Source: [Phialemoniopsis] sp. UDSM-2020 (taxonomy: Eukaryota; Ascomycota; Sordariomycetes; Thyridiales; Thyridiaceae). Taken from it: DNA of 64,000 nucleotides. The notes under the pieces were generated by a model. It was not told where the DNA came from, made no database searches, and worked only from the letters and a program-made list of their open reading frames with translations. This document shows positions 55,203-64,000 of the stretch, piece after piece. The position numbers and the translations under genes are program-made. Within the stretch, counting starts at the first letter, position 1; the number at the start of each line of letters is the position of its first letter. The stretch is from NCBI GenBank assembly GCA_018873225.1, contig JAEILZ010000004.1, forward strand, positions 2,976,001 to 3,040,000, read 5' to 3'.

Positions 55203-56690
55203 ATGGAGCGCAGACTCCTGAGTACCTGGAATCAGGCCGCCCCGCGAGGCTACATTCGCAAGTGCTACTGCTTTCCGTATCAGCACAATGCAGACCTCGA
55301 CACTCTTAGAGAGCACCTGAAATCAGCCCTCGATCGATTGTCCCGGCGAATCCCGCACTTGGCTGGCAGGATTTCTCTCCATTCGAGCCCTCCAGGACGT
55401 CTCTCCATCGCTCTGCAAGATGCCGCCGGAATACCCCTTCTTGTCCATGATCAACGACCTACCTTCGGATGGACCTATGCTCAGCTTAAAGCCGAAGGCT
55501 TCCCACCTAGAGCTTTCATCAACAACTACTTCGATCTTCCACATCAGCTTGTGGAAAACCATGATGCTGTACCAGTCTTTGAGGTCCACGGTAGATTGAT
55601 TGAGGGTGGTTTCCTCTTATGCACTTACTATCATCACTCAATCTCCGATGGTAGCAAATTGGATAACTACATGAGCCTTTTTGCTGGCCTGACAAGGGAT
55701 GATGCAAAATATGACCCTGAGGTTCAGCTGTCTACTGATATCCACCTCGATTTGTCAGAAGGGCTTGTCCATAGCCATCAGGTCAAATTGAGAAGCCGCA
55801 CCTTTGACGAGCTTCTTGAGCTCTGTCCCGAGTACTGTCGCCTACCCTCTCTTATAGGCCCCACTCAGTTCCATTCCAAACCCATGGGCATACCGCTAGA
55901 GGATATTGAAAAAACCGAACGGATCTTTGTTGTCGGGGTCGAACAGATCAAGAGCCTAAAGGAGAAACTGGCAGAAATCCTAGGACCAGGCGTTGGTAGC
56001 CGTGTGCCCTCTACCTTTACCTGTCTTGCAGCGATAACTTGGGCCCATGTCGCAAAGGCTCGCCTTGAAAATTCCCGGCGCTTGAATCCATCATTGCTAG
56101 ATGGGACATCTACTCCAACAACAGCCCATTTACAGCTTGCTGTAAATTGGCAGCACCGCTGCTTCTCAAACACTATGGGCTTTAGTGCGGGTAATACTAT
56201 CGCCATACCTGTCACCTCTATCGACGTCCATACTATCATGGCGGCTTGCAGCAGTAACGAAACTATAGCCTTACCGGCACTCAGTGCCTTGGTCCAAGCC
56301 ATTAGCAAGGCGATTCTCAGTGTTGATGACGACTTTATAGCCCTGCGTACCGCTCTCATCCGTGCCGCTCCCGACCCGCGCCTCATCGGCGTGGACAACG
56401 ATCCGCGCGACCCGAGTACATTATACTTCAACACATGGCGCGCATTCGAACCGCCCCCGACGTGGAAGTTGCCAGGCCTGTCAGGCGATGATGGGGAGTG
56501 TGGCGAGGGAATCGCCCCAGACGCGGTTCTTAGAACATCGGCCGGGTGGACTATGGGCTCGGCGTTGTTGCTGCCAAGCGGGAAGGACAAGACTGACTAT
56601 GAAATTCTGCTCAATTTGGACATCGACTCCATGGAGCTCTTGTGTGCAGATCCAGGCTGGAAGAAATGGGTCAAGAGGATCATCCAATGA
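55203..56690 (+). CDS. BAHD-like acyltransferase (transferase family)
   Basis: An intronless 495-residue protein. The catalytic HxxxD motif of CoA-dependent BAHD-type acyltransferases is present as HHSISDG, with the general-base His near residue 144. The N-terminal half begins with the family's usual LDTLREHLKSALDRLSRRIP and AGRISL. The second half has FTCLAAITWAHVAKARL, matching the solvent-channel helix. The DFGWG loop of plant BAHDs is not conserved. The nearest equivalent near the C-terminus is the TMGSALLLPSG region, as in fungal trichothecene-3-O-acetyltransferase-like proteins. It transfers an acyl group from CoA to an alcohol or amine of a small molecule, probably in the cytosol. The substrate is unknown. 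It lies 480 bases from the convergent quinate permease. Confidence 0.88.
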   Translation: MERRLLSTWNQAAPRGYIRKCYCFPYQHNADLDTLREHLKSALDRLSRRIPHLAGRISLHSSPPGRLSIALQDAAGIPLLVHDQRPTFGWTYAQLKAEGFPPRAFINNYFDLPHQLVENHDAVPVFEVHGRLIEGGFLLCTYYHHSISDGSKLDNYMSLFAGLTRDDAKYDPEVQLSTDIHLDLSEGLVHSHQVKLRSRTFDELLELCPEYCRLPSLIGPTQFHSKPMGIPLEDIEKTERIFVVGVEQIKSLKEKLAEILGPGVGSRVPSTFTCLAAITWAHVAKARLENSRRLNPSLLDGTSTPTTAHLQLAVNWQHRCFSNTMGFSAGNTIAIPVTSIDVHTIMAACSSNETIALPALSALVQAISKAILSVDDDFIALRTALIRAAPDPRLIGVDNDPRDPSTLYFNTWRAFEPPPTWKLPGLSGDDGECGEGIAPDAVLRTSAGWTMGSALLLPSGKDKTDYEILLNLDIDSMELLCADPGWKKWVKRIIQ

Positions 56691-57170
56691 TCCCCGCACT
56701 CTGGGCTGGGACGACCGACCGGCTCACGAGCGGCCGAGGGTTTCGATAGCGACCGATCCGCAGGTAATGGTCATGGGGAGGGGTGTTTGGGTTGAGAAGG
56801 AGGTGTCGACTTTCTCTACGGTGATGGCCCGAACCTATTCGGCGAGGACGGAGACAAGGACCCAAACACCTTGTACGGCTTTGGAGTTCAGCGTGACGAA
56901 TTTGACTCAGACTTTGAGCGCCCATGGGTTTCAGAGAAGGAGCTTCTGTTTGGGTTATATTAATGCTCGGGACAATGCAGGATAGACATGGCGAGGAGGA
57001 TCTCGGCAAGGGGCTATGAAGTTGACAACCTTCCAAGCCGATCACAGATTCATTCGGAGTAGGATTTATCTAATCTAGTGCTCACTCATCTGCTCATCTA
57101 AACACCAACGCCATCGTGGGCTCTCTTTCATAGCCCTGCAGATCTTGAGATACCTCAAAGACAGATCTGA
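56691..57170. other. Convergent intergenic region
   Basis: 480 bases between the acyltransferase stop and the permease stop. Frames of 121-207 codons cross it or overlap its edges, but all are shadows without domains. Confidence 0.45.
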
Positions 57171-58908
57171 TCACACCTGACCACCATGCTCCGCCCTCTC
57201 AACATCGGCATCCTCCGCCTTGCGCTCGGCCTCATGAATGATAGCCGTGTTGAGTCCCGCTGCGCGGATCTCGAGGTACCGTCTGCGTGCCGCCGGCGCA
57301 AACAGCGGCGCCTCCTTGCCAAACATGAGGTCCATGTCCTCGAGCGCCACGTTCTTGGTCTCAGGCACAAAGATATAGGCAAAGACGAAAGCGACGACCG
57401 TGCACGTGCCAAAGAAGATAAAGGTGCCGTACGTAATCGCCTTGATCATGTACGGCAGCGAGTACACAACGATGAACTGCGCCAACCACTGCATGCACAC
57501 CGAGAACATCATGCCAAGAGTTCGAATACGGTTCGGCAGCACCTCAGCTGCGAAGATCCAGGGTATTCCGTTCCATGAGAAGCCGTAGAAGATTGCGTAG
57601 AGATAGATCATCGCCAACGCTGCGTTGCTGCCAGAGTCCTGCTTGGCGCCGCCCTGGAAGGATCCGCTGAGCTTGGAGTAGCCAGCAAGATAGTACATGG
57701 CCACCATGGCGCCGGCGGCGCCGACAAGAAGAGCAGAGCGACGGCCGAAGCGGTCGACGAAGAAGACCATGAAAATGACGGTGGTGATCATCTTCACGAG
57801 GCCGTAGATGCCGGTGGCGAGGAGGCCGACGCTGGTGCCGGTGAACCCGATCGCCTTGAGAATTGTCGCTGCACCCACAACGTCAGAACAAGATACAGAT
57901 ACAAAGGAGTGAAATATCACTTACGAGAGTAATAATTGATGGCGTTGATGCCTGTCAGGTTCTGCAGCAACATCAGAAGAACGCTGATGATGACACGGTT
58001 CCGGATGCCCTTGGCACCCAACTCGCGGAAGATCTGGAGATTTGAGTTCTTGCCGCCGCTCAATTCCAGCTCGTACGTGACGCTGGCCTGAATTTCGCCG
58101 AGCTCGGTGTTGATGTAGGCGTGGTCCTCTGGCAAATTGCGGACCCAGCTCAGGGCCTTGCGAGCCTGCTCACCCCGGTTCTTGGAGACGAGCCATCGCG
58201 GAGACTCGATGAGGAAGGGCATGCTGATCATGAGAAGGCCAGCAGGAATGAACTGTACGGCAACTGGGATGTGCCATTGCATGTCCTTCGTGGGTGAGAT
58301 GTCACGGTCGACACCGTAGTTGACCCAGAAACCGAACACGAGGGCAATCTGCAACATGATCTCGAAGATTCCGACAAGACGACCACGAATCAAAGCTGGC
58401 GAGCATTCGGAGATGTAGATGGGCAGCATGAGGGACGAGGCACCGATTCCGAGGCCTGTCAGGGCCCGACCGCCGTAGAGTAGACCCAGCTTGCCGATCA
58501 TCTGGAGGATGACACCGATGATGAAGACAACGCCCGAAACCATGATCGTCGGCTTGCGACCGAAGCGCTCAGCGATGAAGAAGCCAGCAATGCACCCGAA
58601 GAAGGCGCCAGCCTGGAAGGTCGACACGATGTTGGAGGACAGGCCGGCGACTTGGCTGGCGGGGACTTCGTCGAGGCCGTATGCCTTGCGGAAGGAGGGA
58701 AGACTCAGGGTACCGCCAATGAAGGCCGAGTCATATCCGTACATGGCTGAGGCCTGGAGAAGACAGTTTGTTAGCAAAATTCCAGGTGGACGATGGTTGG
58801 GCGACATACCCAAGCGGCCGAGAAGGCCAGGACATAGGGCCTGTAGCCATAGATCTCCTTGGGGATGTTGGACCCCGGTTCCTCCTTCAAAGCAAAAGGG
58901 TTCTTCAT
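57171..58908 (-). CDS. qutD: Quinate permease (MFS sugar-porter family, Qa-y/QutD type)
   Basis: Three exons (58908-58810, 58753-57925, 57868-57171) give 541 residues. The short first exon encodes a cytosolic N-terminus and the start of TM1 (IPKEIYGYRPYVLAFSAAW). It continues as ASAMYGYDSAFIGGTLSLPSF, which is diagnostic of the quinate permease branch. Sugar-porter motifs are present: RFGRKPT after TM2, a SPRWLV block after TM6, DRFGRRSAL and PETKN at the C-terminal end. Twelve helices are expected in the plasma membrane, with proton-coupled import of quinate. The two introns start GTATGT and GTAAGT. It is divergent from an SDR and a dehydroshikimate-dehydratase-like gene, consistent with a quinate/shikimate catabolic role. 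A transporter of related polyols or acids is the main alternative. Confidence 0.87.
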
Positions 58909-59357
58909 GGCTGTAGGCGTCGTTGTAATAGACTCGGTGGAGGACGTGACCGCGTAACGCGTGAAGGAAATCCGGGGAGAATCTGGGGCGAGGAAAGAAG
59001 AACAACAATGTTTATCAACGCGGGGACAGCCTCCAACTTTTTACCCCATGGCGAAAGGCATTTTTCCTTTGGTGTCGGACTGAGGGCCGAGGGAAAAAGA
59101 CTCTTCCTGCCCTAGTCTACTAGGCCGGTGATCGGCGGCCGGGGTGGACACTTTGAGGGACCGGGGTAGGACCGGGGACTTCGGGGACGCTTGTTAAATT
59201 CCCGATGAGAGCCAATCCGCCCTGTTTCGGTAACATCTGTCTCTCTGGCTTGGAGCTCGACTTCAATACACAATCTGGTTATTGTAATGACGATATTTGT
59301 TCACAGTCTACTTTTTATCGTACGAACCTTACGCGTACCGCAACTCGAGCGCTGTGA
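58909..59357. promoter_or_regulatory. Divergent promoter with three CreA-type boxes
   Basis: The gap between permease and SDR start codons contains CCGGGG at 59139, 59161 and 59172, each matching the CreA/CRE-1 consensus SYGGRG. Clustering within 40 bases is typical of carbon-catabolite-repressed promoters. I did not find the 16-nt quinate activator site known from Neurospora. Confidence 0.5.
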
Positions 59358-60262
59358 ATGATGGCCGGACAGACAACAACCCAGCTGCCGGCATCAGCCC
59401 TGGCACAAGCCCCGGCAAATCGGCTGATCGGCAGGGTCGCCCTGATCACCGGCGGCGGTGGCGCCATCGGCATAGAGACCGCCGGCCGGTTGCTTCAGGA
59501 AGGTGCACGGGTCAGCCTCATCGACATCAGCCGTGAGGCACTCGACAGAGCTGTTGCGCGCCTGCAAGAGACCATCCTAGCCAGCGACCCGGCTGGTCGG
59601 TCAGCAGATGACTGCATTCTTACGGTGCAGGCCGATGTCACCTCCGAGGCGGATGTGGCTGGTTACACGGAAAAGACCGTCAGCCATTTCGGCCGGCTGG
59701 ACTGCGCATTTCTCAACGCTGGTATCAGTTACTCGTCAACGAGCATCTTTGACACCACCGCTGAGAGCTACGACAAGGTGATGAACGTCAATGTCAAATC
59801 AGGTGGGTTGATACGACATTCATGTAGGGTTTCAGCCGCACTAACGCCACATGACACACAGCTTTTCTCGGGATCAAGCATTCAGCCAAGGCCATGCGCG
59901 ATCTTGGCAACGGCGGTAGCATCATCCTCACCTCCTCCATCGCCGGCCTTCGAGGCACACCAGGTCTCATTCTGTACTCTGGTTCAAAATTCGCCCTCCG
60001 TGGCCTGGCGCTGACTGCGGCATCGGAGCTTGGCGAGCACGGCATCCGGGTCAACACCATCCACCCCAGTGGCATCGACTCGCCCATGTTCCGCGCCACT
60101 TGGTCACCGGAGAAGCTCGAGGAATTGAAGAAAGCGATGCCCCTCGGGCGGTTCGCCCAGGTATCTGATGTGTCAGGAGTTGTGGCGTTTCTGGCCAGCG
60201 ACGACTCTCGGTTCATGACTGGCGGGTTCCTCAAGATTGATGGTGGATGTGTTAGTTTCTAG
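59358..60262 (+). CDS. Short-chain dehydrogenase/reductase (SDR)
   Basis: Two exons (59358-59802, 59862-60262) join in phase 1 to 281 residues. The Rossmann nucleotide-binding loop is TGGGGAIGIE near residue 32 (TGxxxAxG class). NAG is present in LNAGIS. The catalytic Ser, Tyr and Lys are in TSSIAGLRG and LYSGSKFAL. The C-terminus is FMTGGFLKIDGG. It is a classical NAD(P)-dependent SDR; an Asp (LIDIS) after the second strand favours NAD. The substrate is unknown. Its place between a quinate permease and a dehydroshikimate-dehydratase-like gene makes a ring hydroxyl of quinate, shikimate or a related compound plausible. Known fungal quinate dehydrogenase is of a different family. Confidence 0.9.
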
Positions 60263-60660
60263 ACGAGTAATAAAGCAAATGTTTTCACAATCATAGGCTG
60301 GCACTTAATAACGCCAGCAAGAGCTAAACGACGTCTACTTGGAGAAAAGCCCACAGTATCCCACCAAGTGCGGAGCAAATACCGGGGAAGGATTTCCTTG
60401 GCCAAGCTAAAAACCAAGCTTCATCAGCTTCGATGAAACCACTTTACAGTTAGTGCTCACACCAGACTAACTGGGAGCACCAAACCACCGAGATCAACCC
60501 GGTAGATTTCGACGCCGGTTTGCCGGGAATAGTAGGCTCGGAGGACTACCGGAGCTGACATGGTAAAGGTTTATCCAATAACACACCTCATTAACCTTGG
60601 TCATGTCAGATGAATGCCGCTTGTTGGATTGGGGTATGCACTTTCTCCGCGGACTCTCCA
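60263..60660. promoter_or_regulatory. Intergenic region before the dehydratase-like gene
   Basis: 398 bases with nothing coding. Promoter of the next gene. Confidence 0.45.
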
Positions 60661-61662
60661 ATGGCTCCGCAACGCTCAGACAACAAGTGGGCGGTCGCCA
60701 CGATCTCGCTGGGCCAACATCCCTCCCACACCCTTGAACGCAAACTGCGTGCCGCCCACAAGCACGGCTTCCAGGGCATTGAGCTTACCTACAACGACCT
60801 CGTTCAGCACGCAGCCTCCCATTCGCAACCGCTGCTGTCGTCGGCACAGCAGGTTCGCTCCCTCGCTGCCTCCTTGTCCCTCGAGATTATCTCTCTTGCC
60901 GCTTTCAAGAACTATGAAGGCAACCTCGTCGTCCCACTTGCCGACCGCCTCGCCTTGGCCCAGCAATGGGCCGAGGTCGCTGCGGCGGCCGGAGCCGCCT
61001 GCATCCAGGTGCCATCCCAGTTCTTGCCTGGACCAGCTTCCACGGACGATGAGGCGACAGTCATCAGCGAGCTCCGTGCCCTGGCGGACCTCGCTGCGGA
61101 ACACGGCCTAGATGTTGCCTACGAGGCCGTTGCATTCGCGGCATACAACCCCCTCTGGCAGGATGGCTTCCGTATTCAGCGCACTGTGGACCGGCCCAAC
61201 TTCAAGCTGTGCATGGACTCGTTCCACATCCACGCACATCTATGGGGCGATGCGTGCGCGTCCAACGGCCAGCTTGAAGGAGGTGAGGAAGCCTTACGCC
61301 GGTCAATGGATGAATTCGTCGGGGCGTGTCCGCGGGAGAGTGTCTTGTACATGCAGCTGTCCGATGGCTCGAGATTTGACCCGCCGCTGGCGAAGGACGA
61401 TCCGGTGCTCAGGGACCCAGCGCTGGAGGTACTAGATCCACGTCTGCTGTGGTCTAGGACCCGGAGGCCTTTTCCTCTCGAAGAACCCGGCTATTTCCCC
61501 ATGGTCGAAATTGCACAAAAGTGGCTCGTAGAGTACGACTGGAGAGGTTGGATGTCTCTCGAAGGGTTCCTCGCCGAGACAAAAGGGGAAGCGCTCGGCC
61601 CTGAGGTCATGGCAGCTAGGGCGGAGAAGTCGATAGATCGGTTGTATGGCAGCCTCTCGTGA
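60661..61662 (+). CDS. 3-Dehydroshikimate dehydratase-like protein (xylose isomerase-like TIM barrel)
   Basis: An intronless 333-residue protein from the ATG at 60661. The frame is open to an earlier ATG at 60610, but the added 17 residues lack homology. The N-terminus WAVATISLGQHPSHTLERKL and FQGIELTYNDL parallels the Neurospora Qa-4 start. Later blocks are ACIQVPSQFLP, VAYEAVAFAAYNPLW, RPNFKLCMDSFHIHAH and WRGWMSLEGF. The Glu, Asp, His and Glu of these blocks match the divalent-metal ligands of this barrel family. Qa-4 converts 3-dehydroshikimate to protocatechuate. Similarity and the adjacent quinate permease suggest the same reaction, but a sugar-phosphate isomerase/epimerase-like activity on another substrate remains possible. 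Confidence 0.82.
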   Translation: MAPQRSDNKWAVATISLGQHPSHTLERKLRAAHKHGFQGIELTYNDLVQHAASHSQPLLSSAQQVRSLAASLSLEIISLAAFKNYEGNLVVPLADRLALAQQWAEVAAAAGAACIQVPSQFLPGPASTDDEATVISELRALADLAAEHGLDVAYEAVAFAAYNPLWQDGFRIQRTVDRPNFKLCMDSFHIHAHLWGDACASNGQLEGGEEALRRSMDEFVGACPRESVLYMQLSDGSRFDPPLAKDDPVLRDPALEVLDPRLLWSRTRRPFPLEEPGYFPMVEIAQKWLVEYDWRGWMSLEGFLAETKGEALGPEVMAARAEKSIDRLYGSLS

Positions 61663-61934
61663 TGACTCGGACCTTTTTCGTGATGAACACCTGAACAATG
61701 TCATCCAAGGCATCAAATGACCCGGTACAGTTCTTCAGTTCACCAACATACAATCACAAGGAAACATCACAAATCATTGCATATAACTCTTGATGAACAT
61801 ATGTTTCGATCCTAAGCTATGTGCTTCTGCTTCAAAGTCTGAGCCCTGGTCTTCCTCGCTCCTGGTCTTCCAAACCTGATGTTGCGAAGCAGTGAAGACA
61901 CACCGGGCGAAATTCATACTCGATGGCTCTCGAC

Positions 61935-62891
61935 CTAATAGATCACCGGCCAGTCCGAGTCATACCGAATGAGGTTGATGCCCAAGAACGACGCGCCACT
62001 GTTGGCATAGTAGTGATACACCAGCACGTCGGCGTCGTTATCAGTAAAGACAGCCTCGTGCCCGGGCCCATGAATCGAGCCGTGACTCGCCATAACCTCA
62101 GTGCCGCCTCCGGACATCATCTGCTTGCCGCTCTTGTCGACGTACGGCCCGGTCACGCTGGTCGACCGCCCGACCATGATCCGGTACGTGCTTGCGGCGC
62201 CGTTGCAGCATTTGTCGAACGACACCCAGAGGTAATAGTAGTTGCCGTGGCGCGTGATGTACGGCGCCTCGATCGCGCCGCCGGCCTCGGTCCGCTTAGC
62301 CAGGGAGGTAAGGCTCGTGCCGCTGCGCTTGCCCGTGCTGGGGTCGAGCGGGATCATCTTGATCCCCGTCCAGAAGGAGCCGAAGGTGAGCCACCACTTG
62401 CCTTGCGCGTCAACGACGAGGTTGGGGTCGATCGCGTTGTAGTCGACCGACGAAGACGACTCGATCACCAAGCCTTGGTTCGTCCACGAGCCCGAGGCAC
62501 CGGTGGAGCTCGTCGCGAGGAAGATGGCCGACTTTTGGGAACCAAAGGTCGAGGCCGAGTAGTACATGTAGTACTTGCCATTGTGGTACGAGATGTCCGG
62601 CGCCCAGAGGTTCGTGTCTCCGTTCGTGTAGGGTGTGGTCCAGCTCGCTCCGTTTGGAAACGCGACGCCGGCGTTGCGCCACGCGGTGCGGTCGGTGGAT
62701 GTCTTGAGCGCGATGTTGGCGCCGGTGTGCGCCAGGAGGTAGGTGCCGCTCGGCGTCTTGACTACCGACGGATCATGAACGCCCGTGTCGCCGGTGACGG
62801 TGCCTGGATTGGGGTACTCAGCACTGACGACCGGCGCTGTGCTCGTGACGGCCAGCGCGACGCCGAAAAGGACTTTCCACATAGACAGCAT
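61935..62891 (-). CDS. Arabinan endo-1,5-alpha-L-arabinosidase (GH43), secreted
   Basis: An intronless 318-residue protein. Residues 1-24 are a signal peptide (VLFGVALAVTSTAPVVSAE). The five-bladed GH43 propeller carries the three acidic residues: Asp in GVHDPSVV (base), Asp in YNAIDPNLVV (pKa modulator) and Glu in GGAIEAPYI (acid). SHGSIHGPGHEAVF and the NLWAPDISYHNGKYYMYYS strand are typical of endo-arabinanases. The enzyme cleaves alpha-1,5-linked arabinan side chains of pectin outside the cell, freeing arabinose. The length equals that of single-domain fungal ABN enzymes, with no carbohydrate-binding module. A second ATG three codons downstream would also give a good signal peptide. Confidence 0.94.
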   Translation of the reverse strand: MLSMWKVLFGVALAVTSTAPVVSAEYPNPGTVTGDTGVHDPSVVKTPSGTYLLAHTGANIALKTSTDRTAWRNAGVAFPNGASWTTPYTNGDTNLWAPDISYHNGKYYMYYSASTFGSQKSAIFLATSSTGASGSWTNQGLVIESSSSVDYNAIDPNLVVDAQGKWWLTFGSFWTGIKMIPLDPSTGKRSGTSLTSLAKRTEAGGAIEAPYITRHGNYYYLWVSFDKCCNGAASTYRIMVGRSTSVTGPYVDKSGKQMMSGGGTEVMASHGSIHGPGHEAVFTDNDADVLVYHYYANSGASFLGINLIRYDSDWPVIY

Positions 62892-63370
62892 TGTAAGCTC
62901 AAGTCCTCAGTCTTTGGGTTTCAATTGTGAGAAATTGTGTGCATGTCTGGTCTGGTTCTGGGTTGTCGAGTCTTTTATGTTGAATGGCTGTGGCGTCGTG
63001 ACCACCAGACTTGAGTTACATCGTGGAGCTTGTTTCTTCTTTTGTCAGAAGTCTCGGGATATGGCAACGTTAAGCGCGCCACGGAATAATTACCACGCGT
63101 CCAGAATGTCGTAATAGACGGAAGTAGATCACTCCGTTACATTGCCGGACCGCATCGGATCGAGCCATAAACGGGATTTGTGGTTATGCGGGGAAGACGT
63201 TGGCCAACCAGGTAGCAGCAACTTTTGTCTTTATTTGAAACGACTAACAATGGACACAAATACTCCGTCTTAGTCTTTCTCTGCCCAAGACCCATGACCT
63301 CGACGCGGCTAGTCGTTGGCTCGCCTCTGAGAATCGTACATACAGAATACTGAGACGCCAGAGTTCCACA
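62892..63370. other. Intergenic region upstream of arabinanase
   Basis: 479 bases containing the arabinanase promoter and the 3' end of the TRI12-type transporter. No gene seen. Confidence 0.45.
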
Positions 63371-64000
63371 CTACACTTTGACAGAATCCTCTCGGTGGTG
63401 TCGAGCATGCAGATCCTCAACTGGCGCGTCGACACGATAGTTCATCTCTTCGCTTTGGTCTCGGAGAAGCAGGCAGATCAGGCAAGCTGCAGCTCCAAAA
63501 GGCGCAGCAATGATGAAAATGACTCTGAGACTATCGGCATAAGCCTGCTGCAGGGCGCCCACTCCCGCCAGGACAATCTCAGGTGTAACTCCTGGGATCA
63601 TGGTCAATGCTGACATGTCTTGACCAGCAAGCGCCCCAACAAAGGGCTTGATTGACTCAAGGGGGAGACCAGCCTTCACCGCCGCGGTGGACACGTATTC
63701 GATGATCTTTGGTTCTAGCCGGTCCGTGAGAGCAGCGCTGTAGATCGCAGTGAATGTCGTAGCAGCAACGGCTCGGCAAGTAATCATCAGTGCAGTGGCC
63801 GTGGCGATGAGAGCATGGGGTGATGCCAAGTGCACACCCGCAATGCAAAGAGCAATCGGAGCTCCACAGCCAACCCCGGCGAGCCCAGAGAATACACATG
63901 CCCTTGTTGACTGGCCAGGCTGGATGGTTCCAAGCCCAGTCATACCGCCCATGAAGATGAAGAAGCCTGTGAAAAGAGGCACGCGAATCGACTGTGCTTT
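63371..64000 (-). CDS. TRI12-type MFS transporter, C-terminal part (5' end outside window)
   Basis: The frame is open from the window edge to the stop at 63371, about 209 codons. It contains helices such as IALCIAGVHLASPHALIATA, then AVAATTFTAIYSAALTDRLE, a soluble loop PGVTPEIVLAGVGALQQAYA, and a last helix VIFIIAAPFGAAACLICLLL. This pattern is characteristic of the fungal TRI12 family of 14-helix MFS proteins, which export trichothecenes or other metabolites, or import siderophores. The C-terminal tail is short and charged. The N-terminal helices and motif A lie outside the window, so substrate class cannot be judged. Confidence 0.85.
   Translation of the reverse strand, partial: KAQSIRVPLFTGFFIFMGGMTGLGTIQPGQSTRACVFSGLAGVGCGAPIALCIAGVHLASPHALIATATALMITCRAVAATTFTAIYSAALTDRLEPKIIEYVSTAAVKAGLPLESIKPFVGALAGQDMSALTMIPGVTPEIVLAGVGALQQAYADSLRVIFIIAAPFGAAACLICLLLRDQSEEMNYRVDAPVEDLHARHHREDSVKV

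Noticed and set aside
61923..62930. 335-codon open frame on the plus strand
   Set aside because: It is antisense to the GH43 arabinanase, which has full catalytic motifs and a signal peptide.

Overview
The window is a stretch of a filamentous ascomycete (Pezizomycotina) nuclear genome, most likely from the Sordariomycetes. The genes carry short 49-113 nt introns with GTRNGT donors and CTRAC-type branch points. The gene content is typically fungal: a Zn2Cys6 regulator, MFS permeases, a DUF7708/NB-ARC/TPR NLR, Prm1, fused tryptophan synthase, tyrosinase and a KRE9-like GPI protein. Exon structures below were worked out by hand from splice signals, reading phase and family homology. No RNA data or database search was used.

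1-8.3 kb: an accessory block that looks like a small catabolic cluster. It holds an aldehyde dehydrogenase end, an MFS exporter divergent from a Zn2Cys6 regulator, a dimethylformamidase-like protein divergent from an acetoacetate-decarboxylase-like enzyme, and then an AT-rich, CTAG-rich gap.

8.3-16.3 kb: a dynamin-family GTPase whose reconstructed 3' exons add an FG-nucleoporin-like tail (the most unusual gene in the window), a carboxymuconolactone-decarboxylase-like protein, and dipeptidyl peptidase III with a GC-AG intron.

16.3-28.2 kb: a C-terminally membrane-anchored protein divergent from an NLR, a tiny cysteine-rich secreted peptide that resembles a CS-alpha-beta defensin, an F-box protein, a secreted tyrosinase and a KRE9-like GPI protein.

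28.3-34.3 kb: two 2-oxoglutarate/Fe(II) oxygenases flank a Dal5-type MFS permease.

34.3-47.0 kb: conserved housekeeping genes: prm1, tryptophan synthase, mitochondrial ribosomal protein bL28m, a conserved coiled-coil protein, and mitochondrial aspartate aminotransferase with a 3-nt and a 10-nt exon. Between prm1 and tryptophan synthase lies an array of five near-identical 20-nt palindromes.

47.0-55.2 kb: a gene-poor stretch holding relics (C2H2 zinc-finger gene, secretory lipase, a frameshifted hypothetical gene), an 18-mer tandem repeat and an octamer microsatellite.

55.2-64.0 kb: a BAHD-like acyltransferase, then a quinate/shikimate-type set (quinate permease divergent from an SDR and a 3-dehydroshikimate-dehydratase-like enzyme, with three CreA-type boxes between), a GH43 arabinanase and the end of a TRI12-type MFS transporter.
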